Shown here one piece after another: positions 9,917 through 17,707 of a stretch of 64,000 bases of DNA (within the stretch, counting starts at the first letter, position 1; every line of letters starts with the position of its first letter). The stretch covers positions 20,922-84,921 of the forward strand of contig NZ_MBKP01000007.1 of assembly GCF_002243045.1 (NCBI RefSeq), read 5' to 3'. A model generated the notes under the pieces. It was not told the origin of the DNA. It was given only the letters and a program-made list of their open reading frames with translations, and made no database searches. This DNA is from Methanolobus psychrotolerans (GTDB lineage: Archaea > Halobacteriota > Methanosarcinia > Methanosarcinales > Methanosarcinaceae). The position numbers were made by a program, and so were the translations under genes.

Positions 9917-9984
9917 AACCACAGATAAACGCAGACAAACACAGATGAAAATGTATCTGCGTGCATCAGCGTTTATCCGTGGTT
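9917..9984. repeat. 68-bp long imperfect palindrome (miniature repeat-like hairpin)
   Basis: The outer arms AACCACAGATAAACGC (9917-9932) and GCGTTTATCCGTGGTT (9969-9984) are complementary at 15 of 16 positions. The pairing continues inward at about 11 of 16 positions to an 8-nt loop near 9949-9956. The ACCACGGATAAACGC type of sequence resembles a dispersed short palindromic element seen in several prokaryotic genomes. That link is from memory and should be checked. It lies between fae-hps and tpiA, beyond the fae-hps terminator. Confidence 0.55.
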
Positions 9985-10094
9985 TTATATGCAGAAGATT
10001 TCTGCAAAGCTTATTTTCGTTTTTCTTTTCTTACAGTTACCTTTATACTTCTGTTCGCCTTTATACTGATAAATTCGTATTGGAGTGATCAAAT

Positions 10095-10763
10095 TTGAGT
10101 TCTACATTAATTGTCCTGAACCTTAAGACATATCTTGAGGGCACAGGTGAAGGCGCCGTAAAGGTCGCACAGGCATGCAAGGAAGTTGCAGATGATTCAG
10201 GGATTGAGATTGGTGTTGCACCGCAGTTCTGTGACATCTACCGTGTTGCATCCCAGGTGGACTTGCCAGTCTACGCACAGAGTCTTGACCCGATAGGAGC
10301 AGGCAGCTTTACAGGACATGCATTCATCCAGTCCATCAAAGGCGCAGGCGCAGTTGGAACTCTTCTAAACCATTCAGAATGCCGCCTTACCCTTGCAAAC
10401 ATTGATGCATCCATCACGATTGCAAAAGGCGCTGGTCTTAAGACCATAGTCTGTACTAATAACGTTGCAACCTCAGCAGCAGCAGCAGTACTTGGCCCCG
10501 ATTATGTTGCAGTGGAACCACCAGAACTTATCGGTTCCGGTATTCCTGTATCAAAAGCAGATCCTGGAATTGTAACAGGTTCTGTGGAAGCTGTCAAAAG
10601 AGTCAACCCTGCCGTACAGGTTCTCTGTGGTGCAGGTATATCAAAAGGAGAAGACCTCGCAGCAGCTTTGGAACTTGGTTCGGTTGGTGTCCTTCTGGCA
10701 TCAGGTATAGTAAAAGCTGCTGACCCAAAGGCTGCACTTGAGGACCTTGTAAGCAAGGTCTGA
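10095..10763 (+). CDS. tpiA: Triose-phosphate isomerase (archaeal type)
   Basis: It interconverts glyceraldehyde 3-phosphate and dihydroxyacetone phosphate. At 222 aa it has the short archaeal length. The substrate lysine lies in VLNLKTYLEG, the catalytic histidine in LLNHSECRL, and the catalytic glutamate in YVAVEPPELIG, with CGAGIS and VGVLLASGIVKA forming the phosphate loops. It starts at TTG 10095, preceded by TGGAGTGATC (10081-10090). The stop is followed by two T-runs (about 10766-10786). A roughly 110-bp diverged partial copy of this gene lies 0.5 kb downstream. Confidence 0.95.
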   Translation: MSSTLIVLNLKTYLEGTGEGAVKVAQACKEVADDSGIEIGVAPQFCDIYRVASQVDLPVYAQSLDPIGAGSFTGHAFIQSIKGAGAVGTLLNHSECRLTLANIDASITIAKGAGLKTIVCTNNVATSAAAAVLGPDYVAVEPPELIGSGIPVSKADPGIVTGSVEAVKRVNPAVQVLCGAGISKGEDLAAALELGSVGVLLASGIVKAADPKAALEDLVSKV

Positions 10764-10782
10764 TCACTTTTTTTTACTTTTT

Positions 10783-11073
10783 TCAAGGCAGGCTCAGCCA
10801 TGCAATCAATAGCATCATGGTTGCAGTTATAACCCTCACGTTTATTGAGAGAGGGATATTGAACTGCTCTTTCATCATCCTGGCTATGCCGATAGGCGGT
10901 GGTGCTATCAGGAGTGCGGCAATGAAGAGTGGTATGCCCGATATGAAGTTCCTGTCCACTATTATAAGATAGAGTCCCTGGATTCCCAGGTACATTCCAA
11001 AAACAGCGGTAAAGAAAATTCCTATCTTAAAAAACCGTAGGTATTGTTGGGGTACTGGAGATGGGCCTTTCAC
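10783..11073 (-). CDS. Small membrane protein, three hydrophobic helices (96 aa)
   Basis: It has three hydrophobic segments (about residues 14-36, 42-60 and 76-94) and the proline-rich turn APPPIGIARMMKEQF. It converges on tpiA. The only upstream start is GTG 11073, without a clear ribosome-binding site. The frame stays open upstream to about 11131 without any start codon, so the native N terminus may be lost or the mRNA leaderless. I do not recognise a family. It resembles short archaeal membrane proteins that follow metabolic genes. Confidence 0.5.
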   Translation of the reverse strand: MKGPSPVPQQYLRFFKIGIFFTAVFGMYLGIQGLYLIIVDRNFISGIPLFIAALLIAPPPIGIARMMKEQFNIPLSINVRVITATMMLLIAWLSLP

Positions 11074-11286
11074 ATTATCACTATTTGATGTAGGCGCAGG
11101 TGACTGATAATATTTGCCCTGTGAAACTTATGTGAGAATTGCCATGACAGTATTATCTGTACAGAGTCAGAAACGATTATCCGAAATGATATCATGTTCT
11201 AAGCTTACAGCTGATGTCGCTAGATCACACTGGTCCTTTCGTTTTCTCCTAAACCTTTATATGTATCCCTTTTACTCATTAAGATT

Positions 11287-11401
11287 ATGCCACCCTACAC
11301 TGGCAAACATCGATGCACTTATCACCATTGCAAAGGGTGGCGGACTCAAGACGATCGTCTGTACCAATAATGTTGCAACCTCTGCAGGAGCCAAATTATA
11401 A
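11287..11401 (+). pseudogene. tpiA gene fragment
   Basis: The translation LANIDALITIAKGGGLKTIVCTNNVATSAG matches the tpiA segment LANIDASITIAKGAGLKTIVCTNNVATSA. At nucleotide level 11287-11387 aligns without gaps to 10379-10479, with about 20 differences in 101 bases. Similarity stops abruptly after GCAACCTCTGCAGG and a stop codon follows at 11399. Most differences are in third positions, so the copy diverged while under selection, either as a once complete second gene or as an import from a relative. The upstream 5' part of the gene is missing. Confidence 0.75.
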
Positions 11402-11513
11402 TGCTTATTACTAACAGTTTGAAGATTGAGCATAATAATTATTACTCATAAAAAACATTTGAATTAACCACATATTGTATATATGTGTGTTTTTATCGTA
11501 ATTCGAGGCTTAT

Positions 11514-12650
11514 ATGAAGTTTGAATTTGAAAAGATAACATTGGTTTTTGCCTTGGCAATTCTGTGTACTTTATCATTAGGGTGTGATGAAAAAATTGAC
11601 ACTGATGATATTTTGTCAAAAGTACATATGAGGGCAGATTCCCTTGAAGATTATTCCTATACAATGCATGTTAATTCAGATTTGAATGGCAACAATACGG
11701 AAAAATATAAGTATGGTATCATTTGGAAAAAGCCCATGTTTATGAAAGGTACTTTTCAAACATCAAACATTGATCCCGGGATTGAAATGATTTCCAATCG
11801 AAGCATGCAATTAATTTATGATGATGAGTATGACCTCGTTTTTATAAAATTATTGCACAATACTTCAGATGATTACATGTTATTTGAACCAAATCATTAT
11901 TCTGTGTTTTTAAATGAAACGCTTAACGGAATGTCATCGTCTCTTGTAGAATCTGATATTATAAATGGAAAAGATGTGTATGTAATTGAGTTAATTCCTT
12001 CGACTGATAGCAATGAAACAATAGGAGGAAAATCAAAGATCTGGGTTGATAAGAAAAATTGGATGATTATAAGATATGAAGCTTCTACTAAAAATGGAGA
12101 TGTTCTATTTGTAGTAAGTATCAAAGACATAAAAATAAATTCTGATATTCCGGAACATGAGTTTGATTTTGAGGTACCGGACGAATCAAAATTAGTGGTG
12201 CTGAAAGAAGAGCATTTCAATCCAAAATTGGAAAAGATGCAATTGGAAGACTCAAGAAAAAAGGTTACTTTTGAAATCCTCACTCCAGCTTATGTGCCAA
12301 AAGGGTACAAACTCAACCATACAGTTGTTTCCTCTAGTATGGATTCCCAATACTTATCATTTATATATGGTAGTTTTTCAAGTCCTTATGAAAGAGTAAC
12401 TCTTGTTTATACTAATGGGAATAATGAAATGCATGTCAGGGAAACTCTATCTGAAAGAAAAACGTCTGGTATTGATTGTTTTGAAAAAGATGTCAGTTGT
12501 ATTGATATTAACGGAATTGAAGGTAAGATGTATTCCGTTTTCGGAGGAAATATGAAAACTCTAGAGTGGCAATCAGGAAATATTACAATTAGCATTATCT
12601 CTTCACTTAATGAATCAGAGATTAAATCAGTTGCAGAATCTTTTTCATAA
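11514..12650 (+). CDS. Lipoprotein with LolA-like and DUF4367-like domains
   Basis: The 378-aa exported protein has a signal peptide (ITLVFALAILCTLSLG) ending in a lipobox, with C24 as the probable lipid-anchored residue (LSLGCDEK). Residues about 30-220 follow the pattern of the archaeal LolA/outer-membrane-lipoprotein-sorting-like domain (YTMHVNSDLNG, KSKIWVDKKNWMIIRYE). Residues about 250-375 look like DUF4367 (FEILTPAYVPKGYKL, ending ISSLNESEIKSVAESF). The product probably sits on the outer face of the membrane. The function is unknown. It is a single gene with its own terminator and is somewhat more AT-rich than its neighbours. Confidence 0.75.
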   Translation: MKFEFEKITLVFALAILCTLSLGCDEKIDTDDILSKVHMRADSLEDYSYTMHVNSDLNGNNTEKYKYGIIWKKPMFMKGTFQTSNIDPGIEMISNRSMQLIYDDEYDLVFIKLLHNTSDDYMLFEPNHYSVFLNETLNGMSSSLVESDIINGKDVYVIELIPSTDSNETIGGKSKIWVDKKNWMIIRYEASTKNGDVLFVVSIKDIKINSDIPEHEFDFEVPDESKLVVLKEEHFNPKLEKMQLEDSRKKVTFEILTPAYVPKGYKLNHTVVSSSMDSQYLSFIYGSFSSPYERVTLVYTNGNNEMHVRETLSERKTSGIDCFEKDVSCIDINGIEGKMYSVFGGNMKTLEWQSGNITISIISSLNESEIKSVAESFS

Positions 12651-12667
12651 TTGGTGAGTATAAAAAT

Positions 12668-12702
12668 AGGCTCTATGGGATTTTAATCAATAGAGCCTTT
12701 TA
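12668..12702 (+). terminator. Terminator after the lipoprotein gene
   Basis: The arms AGGCTCTAT (12668-12676) and ATAGAGCCT (12690-12698) form a perfect 9-bp stem with a 13-nt loop, followed by TTTATCG. It lies in the convergent gap with the aromatic operon and may serve both strands. Confidence 0.6.
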
Positions 12703-12732
12703 TCGTACTCTTGTTGGAATATATGTTTTATT

Positions 12733-14046
12733 TCATCGAATAGCACACCCAATCCCTATCAGTTGCCTCTCAACCACCTGCTGCACCTTCTCAACCTCAA
12801 CATCACCCATTATCATAACACGGAATGTAACACTCAGCCTCTCAGTACCTTCAATACCATCATACCTGTCAATGATCTCAATTGAAACGATGTCGTCATT
12901 GCAGGAAACAAGCTCTATGATTATTTCAGCATCGGAATTCTCGGGAATCAGCACCGATATATCTCTCAAATGATGTTTGAGATTTTCGAGTTTCCACTCA
13001 TGCAGTTCCTCTTCATCTAACAGGCGGATGTTCTCTATTTTGAGAGGTATCATCCTGCTGCTACATTCAAGAACAACGTCTCTAGGACTTACTTTCTTGA
13101 CAATCCCTGTATGCACTACGCCTGAATATATGTGCCTGACACCAATTTCCTGTCCAATAGAATCTATCAGTTCATCAAACTCAGCTATCTTCGAATTTAT
13201 TAGCTTGTCCGATCTGCGCAGTGCCGATGCTGTGTCTCCAAAATGCACTGCCGCCTCTTTCATCTTTGCAGTAAAGGCTTCGACATCCTTTTTTCTGACG
13301 ATGGAGGATATCTCGCTGCATTGCTGCATGAAAGCATCATGGACTTTGATTACTTCGGGGTTCTCCATCTGGATGTAGGCGTAGAGGTAAGGGTTCTGGC
13401 CAAGTATCCTGCCAACGAAATCAAGCATGATGTCGTAGACCGGGCTCATGAAACGTCTTGATTCATTCACACTGAAATCAAGTCGGTCAAAGGTTGTGCC
13501 AATGGTGATGTATGCAAAGTGCGTCAGTCCCTGCACAACGGACACAAATCTGTCATGCTCAGCCGGGCTGATCACTTCAAGATGTGCGCCGTTATCTTCA
13601 AAAAGTGAGCGCATAACCGGGAACCATTTATTACAGCGCCCTTCAATCGGTGTTAGTATGAATATCTGACCATGCAGACTTGGTATCGAAGGTCCGAACA
13701 TTGGATGAGTGCCAAGTATTTCCACACCTTCAGGTGCGTACTTCTTCATGGCTTCCGTTGGTCCCAGTTTCAGGGATGTAAAATCCATAAGGAGACTCCC
13801 ACTCTTCATTTTTGGTGCAGTCTCACTTATGACCTTCTCGGTGATGTTGATGGGCACAGTTATAATTACTATGTCGCTGGTACTTATGGCAGCATCAAGG
13901 TCACTGGCAAAGTCGACTCCCATTCGCTCTGCGATCTCAACTTTTCCGCTGCTGCCCCAGACAACAACTTCGTAACAGTGGTTCCTGAAAAAAGAGGTGA
14001 ACCACTGTCCCATTTCACCGGTACCGCCTATGATGAGGACTTTCAA
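12733..14046 (-). CDS. tyrA: Prephenate dehydrogenase with C-terminal extension
   Basis: It oxidatively decarboxylates prephenate to 4-hydroxyphenylpyruvate for tyrosine. The start is TTG 14046 (KVLIIGGTGEMG), because GGAGGG at 14056-14061 lies 9 nt upstream and the aroE stop is just 2 nt away. Longer versions run into aroE. The N-terminal Rossmann fold binds NAD (GGTGEMG, about residues 6-12). The family motif THPMFGPSIPSLHGQ and the substrate histidine region GLTHFAYI are present. At about 437 aa it is longer than single-domain TyrA. The last 150 residues (SVLIPENSDAEIIIELV...) look like an ACT-type regulatory region, suggesting feedback control. It is the last gene of the leftward aromatic operon. 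Confidence 0.9.
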   Translation of the reverse strand: MKVLIIGGTGEMGQWFTSFFRNHCYEVVVWGSSGKVEIAERMGVDFASDLDAAISTSDIVIITVPINITEKVISETAPKMKSGSLLMDFTSLKLGPTEAMKKYAPEGVEILGTHPMFGPSIPSLHGQIFILTPIEGRCNKWFPVMRSLFEDNGAHLEVISPAEHDRFVSVVQGLTHFAYITIGTTFDRLDFSVNESRRFMSPVYDIMLDFVGRILGQNPYLYAYIQMENPEVIKVHDAFMQQCSEISSIVRKKDVEAFTAKMKEAAVHFGDTASALRRSDKLINSKIAEFDELIDSIGQEIGVRHIYSGVVHTGIVKKVSPRDVVLECSSRMIPLKIENIRLLDEEELHEWKLENLKHHLRDISVLIPENSDAEIIIELVSCNDDIVSIEIIDRYDGIEGTERLSVTFRVMIMGDVEVEKVQQVVERQLIGIGCAIR

Positions 14047-14048
14047 AC

Positions 14049-14864
14049 TCAAAAGCCCTCCAGTACCGCTTTCTTCATAACTTCTATTGGTGGCTCTACG
14101 CCTGTCCATATCTTGAATGCTTCTGCTCCCTGATAAACAAGCATCATTTCTCCGGTTACTGCTTTTGCACCGGCTTTCTTTGCTTCTTTAAGGAGCGTTG
14201 TCTCCAGAGGATTGTAAACAATGTCAAATACTGTAAGTTCAGGATGCATATCCTCTGCTGTTGCAATGGTTCCCTCGGTTTTGGGATGCATTCCCTGGGT
14301 TGTGCAATTCACAAGTATATCGCTGCTATTGATGAAATCTTTCAGATGGTCAAGTCCGCATCCTCTTGCAAAACCAACAGTGGATACGTCTGTTGCAAGG
14401 TCAATTGCCTTGTTCTCGGTCCTGTTGGAGATGGTGATGTTCGCTCCATCTTTCGCGAACTGGAATGCTATGGCTCTTGCAGCACCGCCGGCACCTACTA
14501 TGAGTACATTGGAGCCTTTGATCTTAACTCCTTTTTCCTCAAGGGTACGTTTAGCTCCAAGTCCGTCTGTATTGTAACCTGTCATTCCATCTTTAAAATC
14601 AACTGTATTGATAGCACCTATGCTTTTAGCCAGCGGGTCAGCATCAATTATCTTCAAAGCTTCCTGTTTCAGCGGGACTGTGAGGTTAACGCCGCCAAAA
14701 CCCATGGCTTTTGCTCCAAGAATTGCATTCTTCAGGTTTTCAGGACTCACTCTGAAGGCATGGTATGTACACTCCATGCCAAGTTCCCTGAATGCTGCAT
14801 TGTGCATATTCGGAGACCGCGAATGTGCTATTGGATTTCCGAATACACCAAAAACGGTTCTCAA
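14049..14864 (-). CDS. aroE: Shikimate dehydrogenase
   Basis: It reduces 3-dehydroshikimate to shikimate with NADPH. The 271-aa protein shows the substrate-binding NPIAHSRSPNMHNAAF, the catalytic lysine in GVNLTVPLKQEAL, the Rossmann loop VGAGGAARAIAF, and NRTENKA for NADP selection. It overlaps aroD by 4 bp at the start (ATGA) and is followed 2 nt later by tyrA, so the operon is tightly coupled. Confidence 0.95.
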   Translation of the reverse strand: MRTVFGVFGNPIAHSRSPNMHNAAFRELGMECTYHAFRVSPENLKNAILGAKAMGFGGVNLTVPLKQEALKIIDADPLAKSIGAINTVDFKDGMTGYNTDGLGAKRTLEEKGVKIKGSNVLIVGAGGAARAIAFQFAKDGANITISNRTENKAIDLATDVSTVGFARGCGLDHLKDFINSSDILVNCTTQGMHPKTEGTIATAEDMHPELTVFDIVYNPLETTLLKEAKKAGAKAVTGEMMLVYQGAEAFKIWTGVEPPIEVMKKAVLEGF

Positions 14865-15565
14865 AAGAGTATCTCCAGAGCCGATTTAAGTTCGTGTATC
14901 TTTATCTGTCCGGGTGCCACGGCTTTTGTAATTGCACCGTATGTCAGGCGTGAGCCATAGCATGGAGCAACTATGCGGCTGTGTTTTCCAAGTTCTCCCA
15001 TTGCAATGGTGCAAACAGGTTTATCCATATCTGCAGTTGCCTGAAGCACATTCAGCACATCCTGCCTGGACTGTGCCATTACTGCCAGTTTTGCGATATC
15101 AGCACCGGCTTCATGTGCACAGTTGAGTATGATCTTCATGTTCTCAATCGATGGAGTGGCGTTGAAATCGTGGGCTGAAACAATAACCGTGACACCGGCT
15201 GCCTTTGCCGCACTTATGAATTTGCTGCGCTGCTTCTCATCTGCACTGAGCTCAATATCAACTGCTTCAATAAAAGGCAGTACATCTGTCAATAATGCAA
15301 TTCTTTCTTCTTCACTGCCTGTCCACTTACCACCATCAGATTGTAATCTATTGGTTGCAATACACGGGAGGTTGGTGTTGACTTTGATCCTTTCAATTGT
15401 CTTCTTTGCTTCACCAAAATCTGAAAAATTGAGAAGGTCAAGCCTCAATTCCAGTATGTCAGCACCCAGCCATTTTGCCGCTTTTGCACTCTCGGCTGGG
15501 TCATCGTCTATCACAGAGACGATTGCTGGTTTTTTATCAAGATCAAAAGTTCCTATCATAACCAC
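14861..15565 (-). CDS. aroD: 3-dehydroquinate dehydratase, type I
   Basis: This class I Schiff-base enzyme converts 3-dehydroquinate to 3-dehydroshikimate. It contains LGADILELRLDLL, the catalytic histidine region VIVSAHDFN, and the Schiff-base lysine in ADIAKLAVMAQSR, ending with PCYGSRLTYG. GTG 15565 sits 6 nt after GGTGG (15572-15576). ATG 15559 is a close alternative and TTG 15571 is less likely. It lies 11 bp after the 3-dehydroquinate synthase II stop. Confidence 0.94.
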   Translation of the reverse strand: MVMIGTFDLDKKPAIVSVIDDDPAESAKAAKWLGADILELRLDLLNFSDFGEAKKTIERIKVNTNLPCIATNRLQSDGGKWTGSEEERIALLTDVLPFIEAVDIELSADEKQRSKFISAAKAAGVTVIVSAHDFNATPSIENMKIILNCAHEAGADIAKLAVMAQSRQDVLNVLQATADMDKPVCTIAMGELGKHSRIVAPCYGSRLTYGAITKAVAPGQIKIHELKSALEILF

Positions 15566-15576
15566 AAGCAACCACC

Positions 15577-16719
15577 TTATTTTTCGATTATGGTCTCTTC
15601 TATTTTCATTCCAAAATGGCGGCCGATGTCCTCTGAGTGCACAAGTATCTCATCACCAACCTTCAGGTCTGTTACAGATATGGGTCCATTGTCCTTTGTA
15701 ACCAGTTTAATTGTTTCTGCATTCTGTAGGATGTTCTTGATTATTTTCCCATTGAGGTCTGCTTCCACAAGGACGAGTGGCCTTCTTTCTATCTTCACTC
15801 TGCCAACAACTCCGGTTCTCTGCTTGCCTTCACTGTTTACTATTGTGACTTCGTCGCCTGCTTTAAGCTCGGAAAGGTAGCGTGTCTTCTCTCCAACTTT
15901 GATATAAGCGTGTACTGCCCCTGCATTAACCCTGAACGGTCTTGATGCAACGTAGGGACTTTCCTCTGATTCTGAGTGCACAAGGAACATGCCGTTTGCC
16001 TGTGAGCCCACAAGCATTCCCTCACCTCTGACCATGAGGTTACATGTGTCTACACAAACCCTGTCACCCATACCAATTGATTCTACTTTTGTGACAGTAG
16101 CTGTCTTTATCTCAAGGTCATTGACACCTGCTCTTTCTGCTATTTCTGCAGTCTTCTTAATCTGGCTCAGGTCCCTTGTATCAAGCATAACACCATCAGT
16201 ACCATGTTCCATAGTCTCGAATGCAAGTTTTGCCTGCTCAGATGTCTGTACTCCTGAAATGAGTTTAACATCCTTTTTCTGAAGCCCTGCAATGAGGTTT
16301 TCCAGTGGAATGACCTGCCAGTCGGTGCCTATGGTAACGAGGTAATCACAGATACTTCCCATTTCAGCTGCAAAGTTCTCATAGTTCTTGTTGCGAATGA
16401 TGACATATCCTGCAACCTTGAGTCCCTTGCCCTTAAGGCGAAGGGCAGTTGTAACATCAAGGGAACCACTGTAGTCCGGTGGCAATGGTTTTGTTCCGTC
16501 CCCTTCACCGCCTTTCCCAACTACAATTACTTCTGCTCCTTCTACCTCAGTTGATGCAAAGGCAGCTACTTTCACGTTTCCAAGCTCCTTTACTTTTTCA
16601 ACATCTGCAGCATTGACCAGTATGGCATCCACTCCGGATTCCATTCCGGTGGTAATTACAGCCTTGCGTTCATCCCAGTTGCCTTCATCGGCTTTGATCC
16701 AGATTATCTTATTATTCAT
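15577..16719 (-). CDS. aroB': 3-dehydroquinate synthase II (archaeal aroB')
   Basis: This NAD-dependent enzyme deaminates and cyclises 2-amino-3,7-dideoxy-D-threo-hept-6-ulosonate to 3-dehydroquinate, replacing DAHP synthase plus AroB in many methanogens. At 380 aa it has full family length. Recognisable blocks are KIIWIKADEGNWDERK at the start, VGSQANGMFLVHSESEESPYVASRPFRVNAGAVHAY in the middle (read in pieces) and GDEILVHSEDIGRHFGM near the end. It is the second gene of the operon, 37 bp after the partner aldolase. Confidence 0.95.
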   Translation of the reverse strand: MNNKIIWIKADEGNWDERKAVITTGMESGVDAILVNAADVEKVKELGNVKVAAFASTEVEGAEVIVVGKGGEGDGTKPLPPDYSGSLDVTTALRLKGKGLKVAGYVIIRNKNYENFAAEMGSICDYLVTIGTDWQVIPLENLIAGLQKKDVKLISGVQTSEQAKLAFETMEHGTDGVMLDTRDLSQIKKTAEIAERAGVNDLEIKTATVTKVESIGMGDRVCVDTCNLMVRGEGMLVGSQANGMFLVHSESEESPYVASRPFRVNAGAVHAYIKVGEKTRYLSELKAGDEVTIVNSEGKQRTGVVGRVKIERRPLVLVEADLNGKIIKNILQNAETIKLVTKDNGPISVTDLKVGDEILVHSEDIGRHFGMKIEETIIEK

Positions 16720-16755
16720 ATGAGCACGTCCGCAAGCACAGAAAACAATCTGAGG

Positions 16756-17553
16756 TTATTTCAGCATTTCCAGTGCTTCTTCAACTGACCTTTTATTGTG
16801 CACTATCTCTGTTATGGCTTTTGTAATTTTTGTAGGGTTCTCGTGCTGGAACACATTCCTTCCTATTGCAACACCCCTTGCACCGCCTTCCATGGCACCC
16901 TGTATCATCTCAAGGAATTCCTGATCAGTATTTGTTTTAGGTCCTCCTGCAATTACCACAGGTACCGGGCAACCAAGTACTACATCCCTGAAGGAATCGA
17001 TGTCTCCTGTGTATAATGTTTTCACAACATCAGCACCAAGCTCGGCACCAACCCTTGCGACATGTGCAACCAGTTCAGAGTCATGGGGATTACTGATGTC
17101 CTTTCCACGTGGGTACATCATTGCAAGAAGCGGCATTCCCCAGTAGTTGCACTCTTCTGATACGCTTCCGAGTTTCTGCAACTGGTCTGCTTCAGTTTCC
17201 GATCCTACATTTACATGTATTGATACTGCGTCAGCGCCCATTTTCATAACCTCTTCCACAGAACAGACCTGTACCTTGTTATTTGGGTCTGGTGCAAGGG
17301 ATGTGGAAGCGCTCATGTGGACTATAAGACCGACATCATGCCCGTATCCTCTATGTCCATGAGTGACGATTCCTTTTTGCATTAGTACTGCATCTGCTCC
17401 ACCATCTGCAACTTTATTTATGGAATCTGCCACATTTATCAGGCCTTTTATAGGTCCGTCTGATAATCCGTGGTCCATGGGAATTATTACCATGTTCCTG
17501 CTTTCCCTGTGCATGATCCTTTCTATACGGATTTTCTTACCAATCTCTGTCAT
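16756..17553 (-). CDS. aroA': 2-amino-3,7-dideoxy-D-threo-hept-6-ulosonate synthase (archaeal aroA')
   Basis: This class I aldolase-type TIM barrel condenses a 6-deoxyketohexose phosphate donor with L-aspartate semialdehyde in the first step of the archaeal 3-dehydroquinate route. At 265 aa it shows [11 protein letters not shown] at the N terminus, the Schiff-base lysine in [11 protein letters not shown], and [24 protein letters not shown] precedes ATG 17553. It is the first gene of a five-gene operon (aroA', aroB', aroD, aroE, tyrA) and sits behind a 25-bp palindrome. Confidence 0.95.
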   Translation of the reverse strand: MTEIGKKIRIERIMHRESRNMVIIPMDHGLSDGPIKGLINVADSINKVADGGADAVLMQKGIVTHGHRGYGHDVGLIVHMSASTSLAPDPNNKVQVCSVEEVMKMGADAVSIHVNVGSETEADQLQKLGSVSEECNYWGMPLLAMMYPRGKDISNPHDSELVAHVARVGAELGADVVKTLYTGDIDSFRDVVLGCPVPVVIAGGPKTNTDQEFLEMIQGAMEGGARGVAIGRNVFQHENPTKITKAITEIVHNKRSVEEALEMLK

Positions 17554-17573
17554 TTGCTTTCACCTTCTTTATT

Positions 17574-17653
17574 TAGCATTTATACTCGGTAGCGTATTAT
17601 TTTGTACATTTCTATGTCTAATTAGTCTATGTTACTATGTGACATAGTAACAT
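17574..17653 (-). promoter_or_regulatory. Promoter and candidate operator of the aromatic operon
   Basis: Read leftward, AGTATAAATG (about 17574-17587) is a good TATA box upstream of aroA'. Further upstream is a perfect palindrome with 12-bp arms, ATGTTACTATGT (17629-17640) and ACATAGTAACAT (17642-17653), around one central base. Between them is TGTACA (17603-17608), the same hexamer as the TRP box bound by TrpY in Methanothermobacter. The palindrome ends 54 bp from the stop of the kaiC-like gene at 17708. Both genes run leftward, so it could also act in that gene's 3' region, but it has no T-run. Confidence 0.55.
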
Positions 17654-17707
17654 GGTTTATTATTTAAAGTTTTTTGTAGTAGCTGGCAAAAAGTAGTCTG
17701 AAAAAGA

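Noticed and set aside
11514..12650. Adhesin or protease role for the lipoprotein
   Set aside because: Only a lipobox and LolA/DUF4367-like patterns are visible; no catalytic or adhesion motif.
14244..14960. Long open frame (238 codons) antisense to aroE and the aroD end
   Set aside because: It lies opposite a clear aroE with full motifs, is Cys/Ser/His-rich as expected for an antisense shadow, and has no ribosome-binding site.
15123..15701. 192-codon frame antisense to aroD and aroB'
   Set aside because: Shadow of strongly supported genes; serine-rich low-complexity translation with no family pattern.
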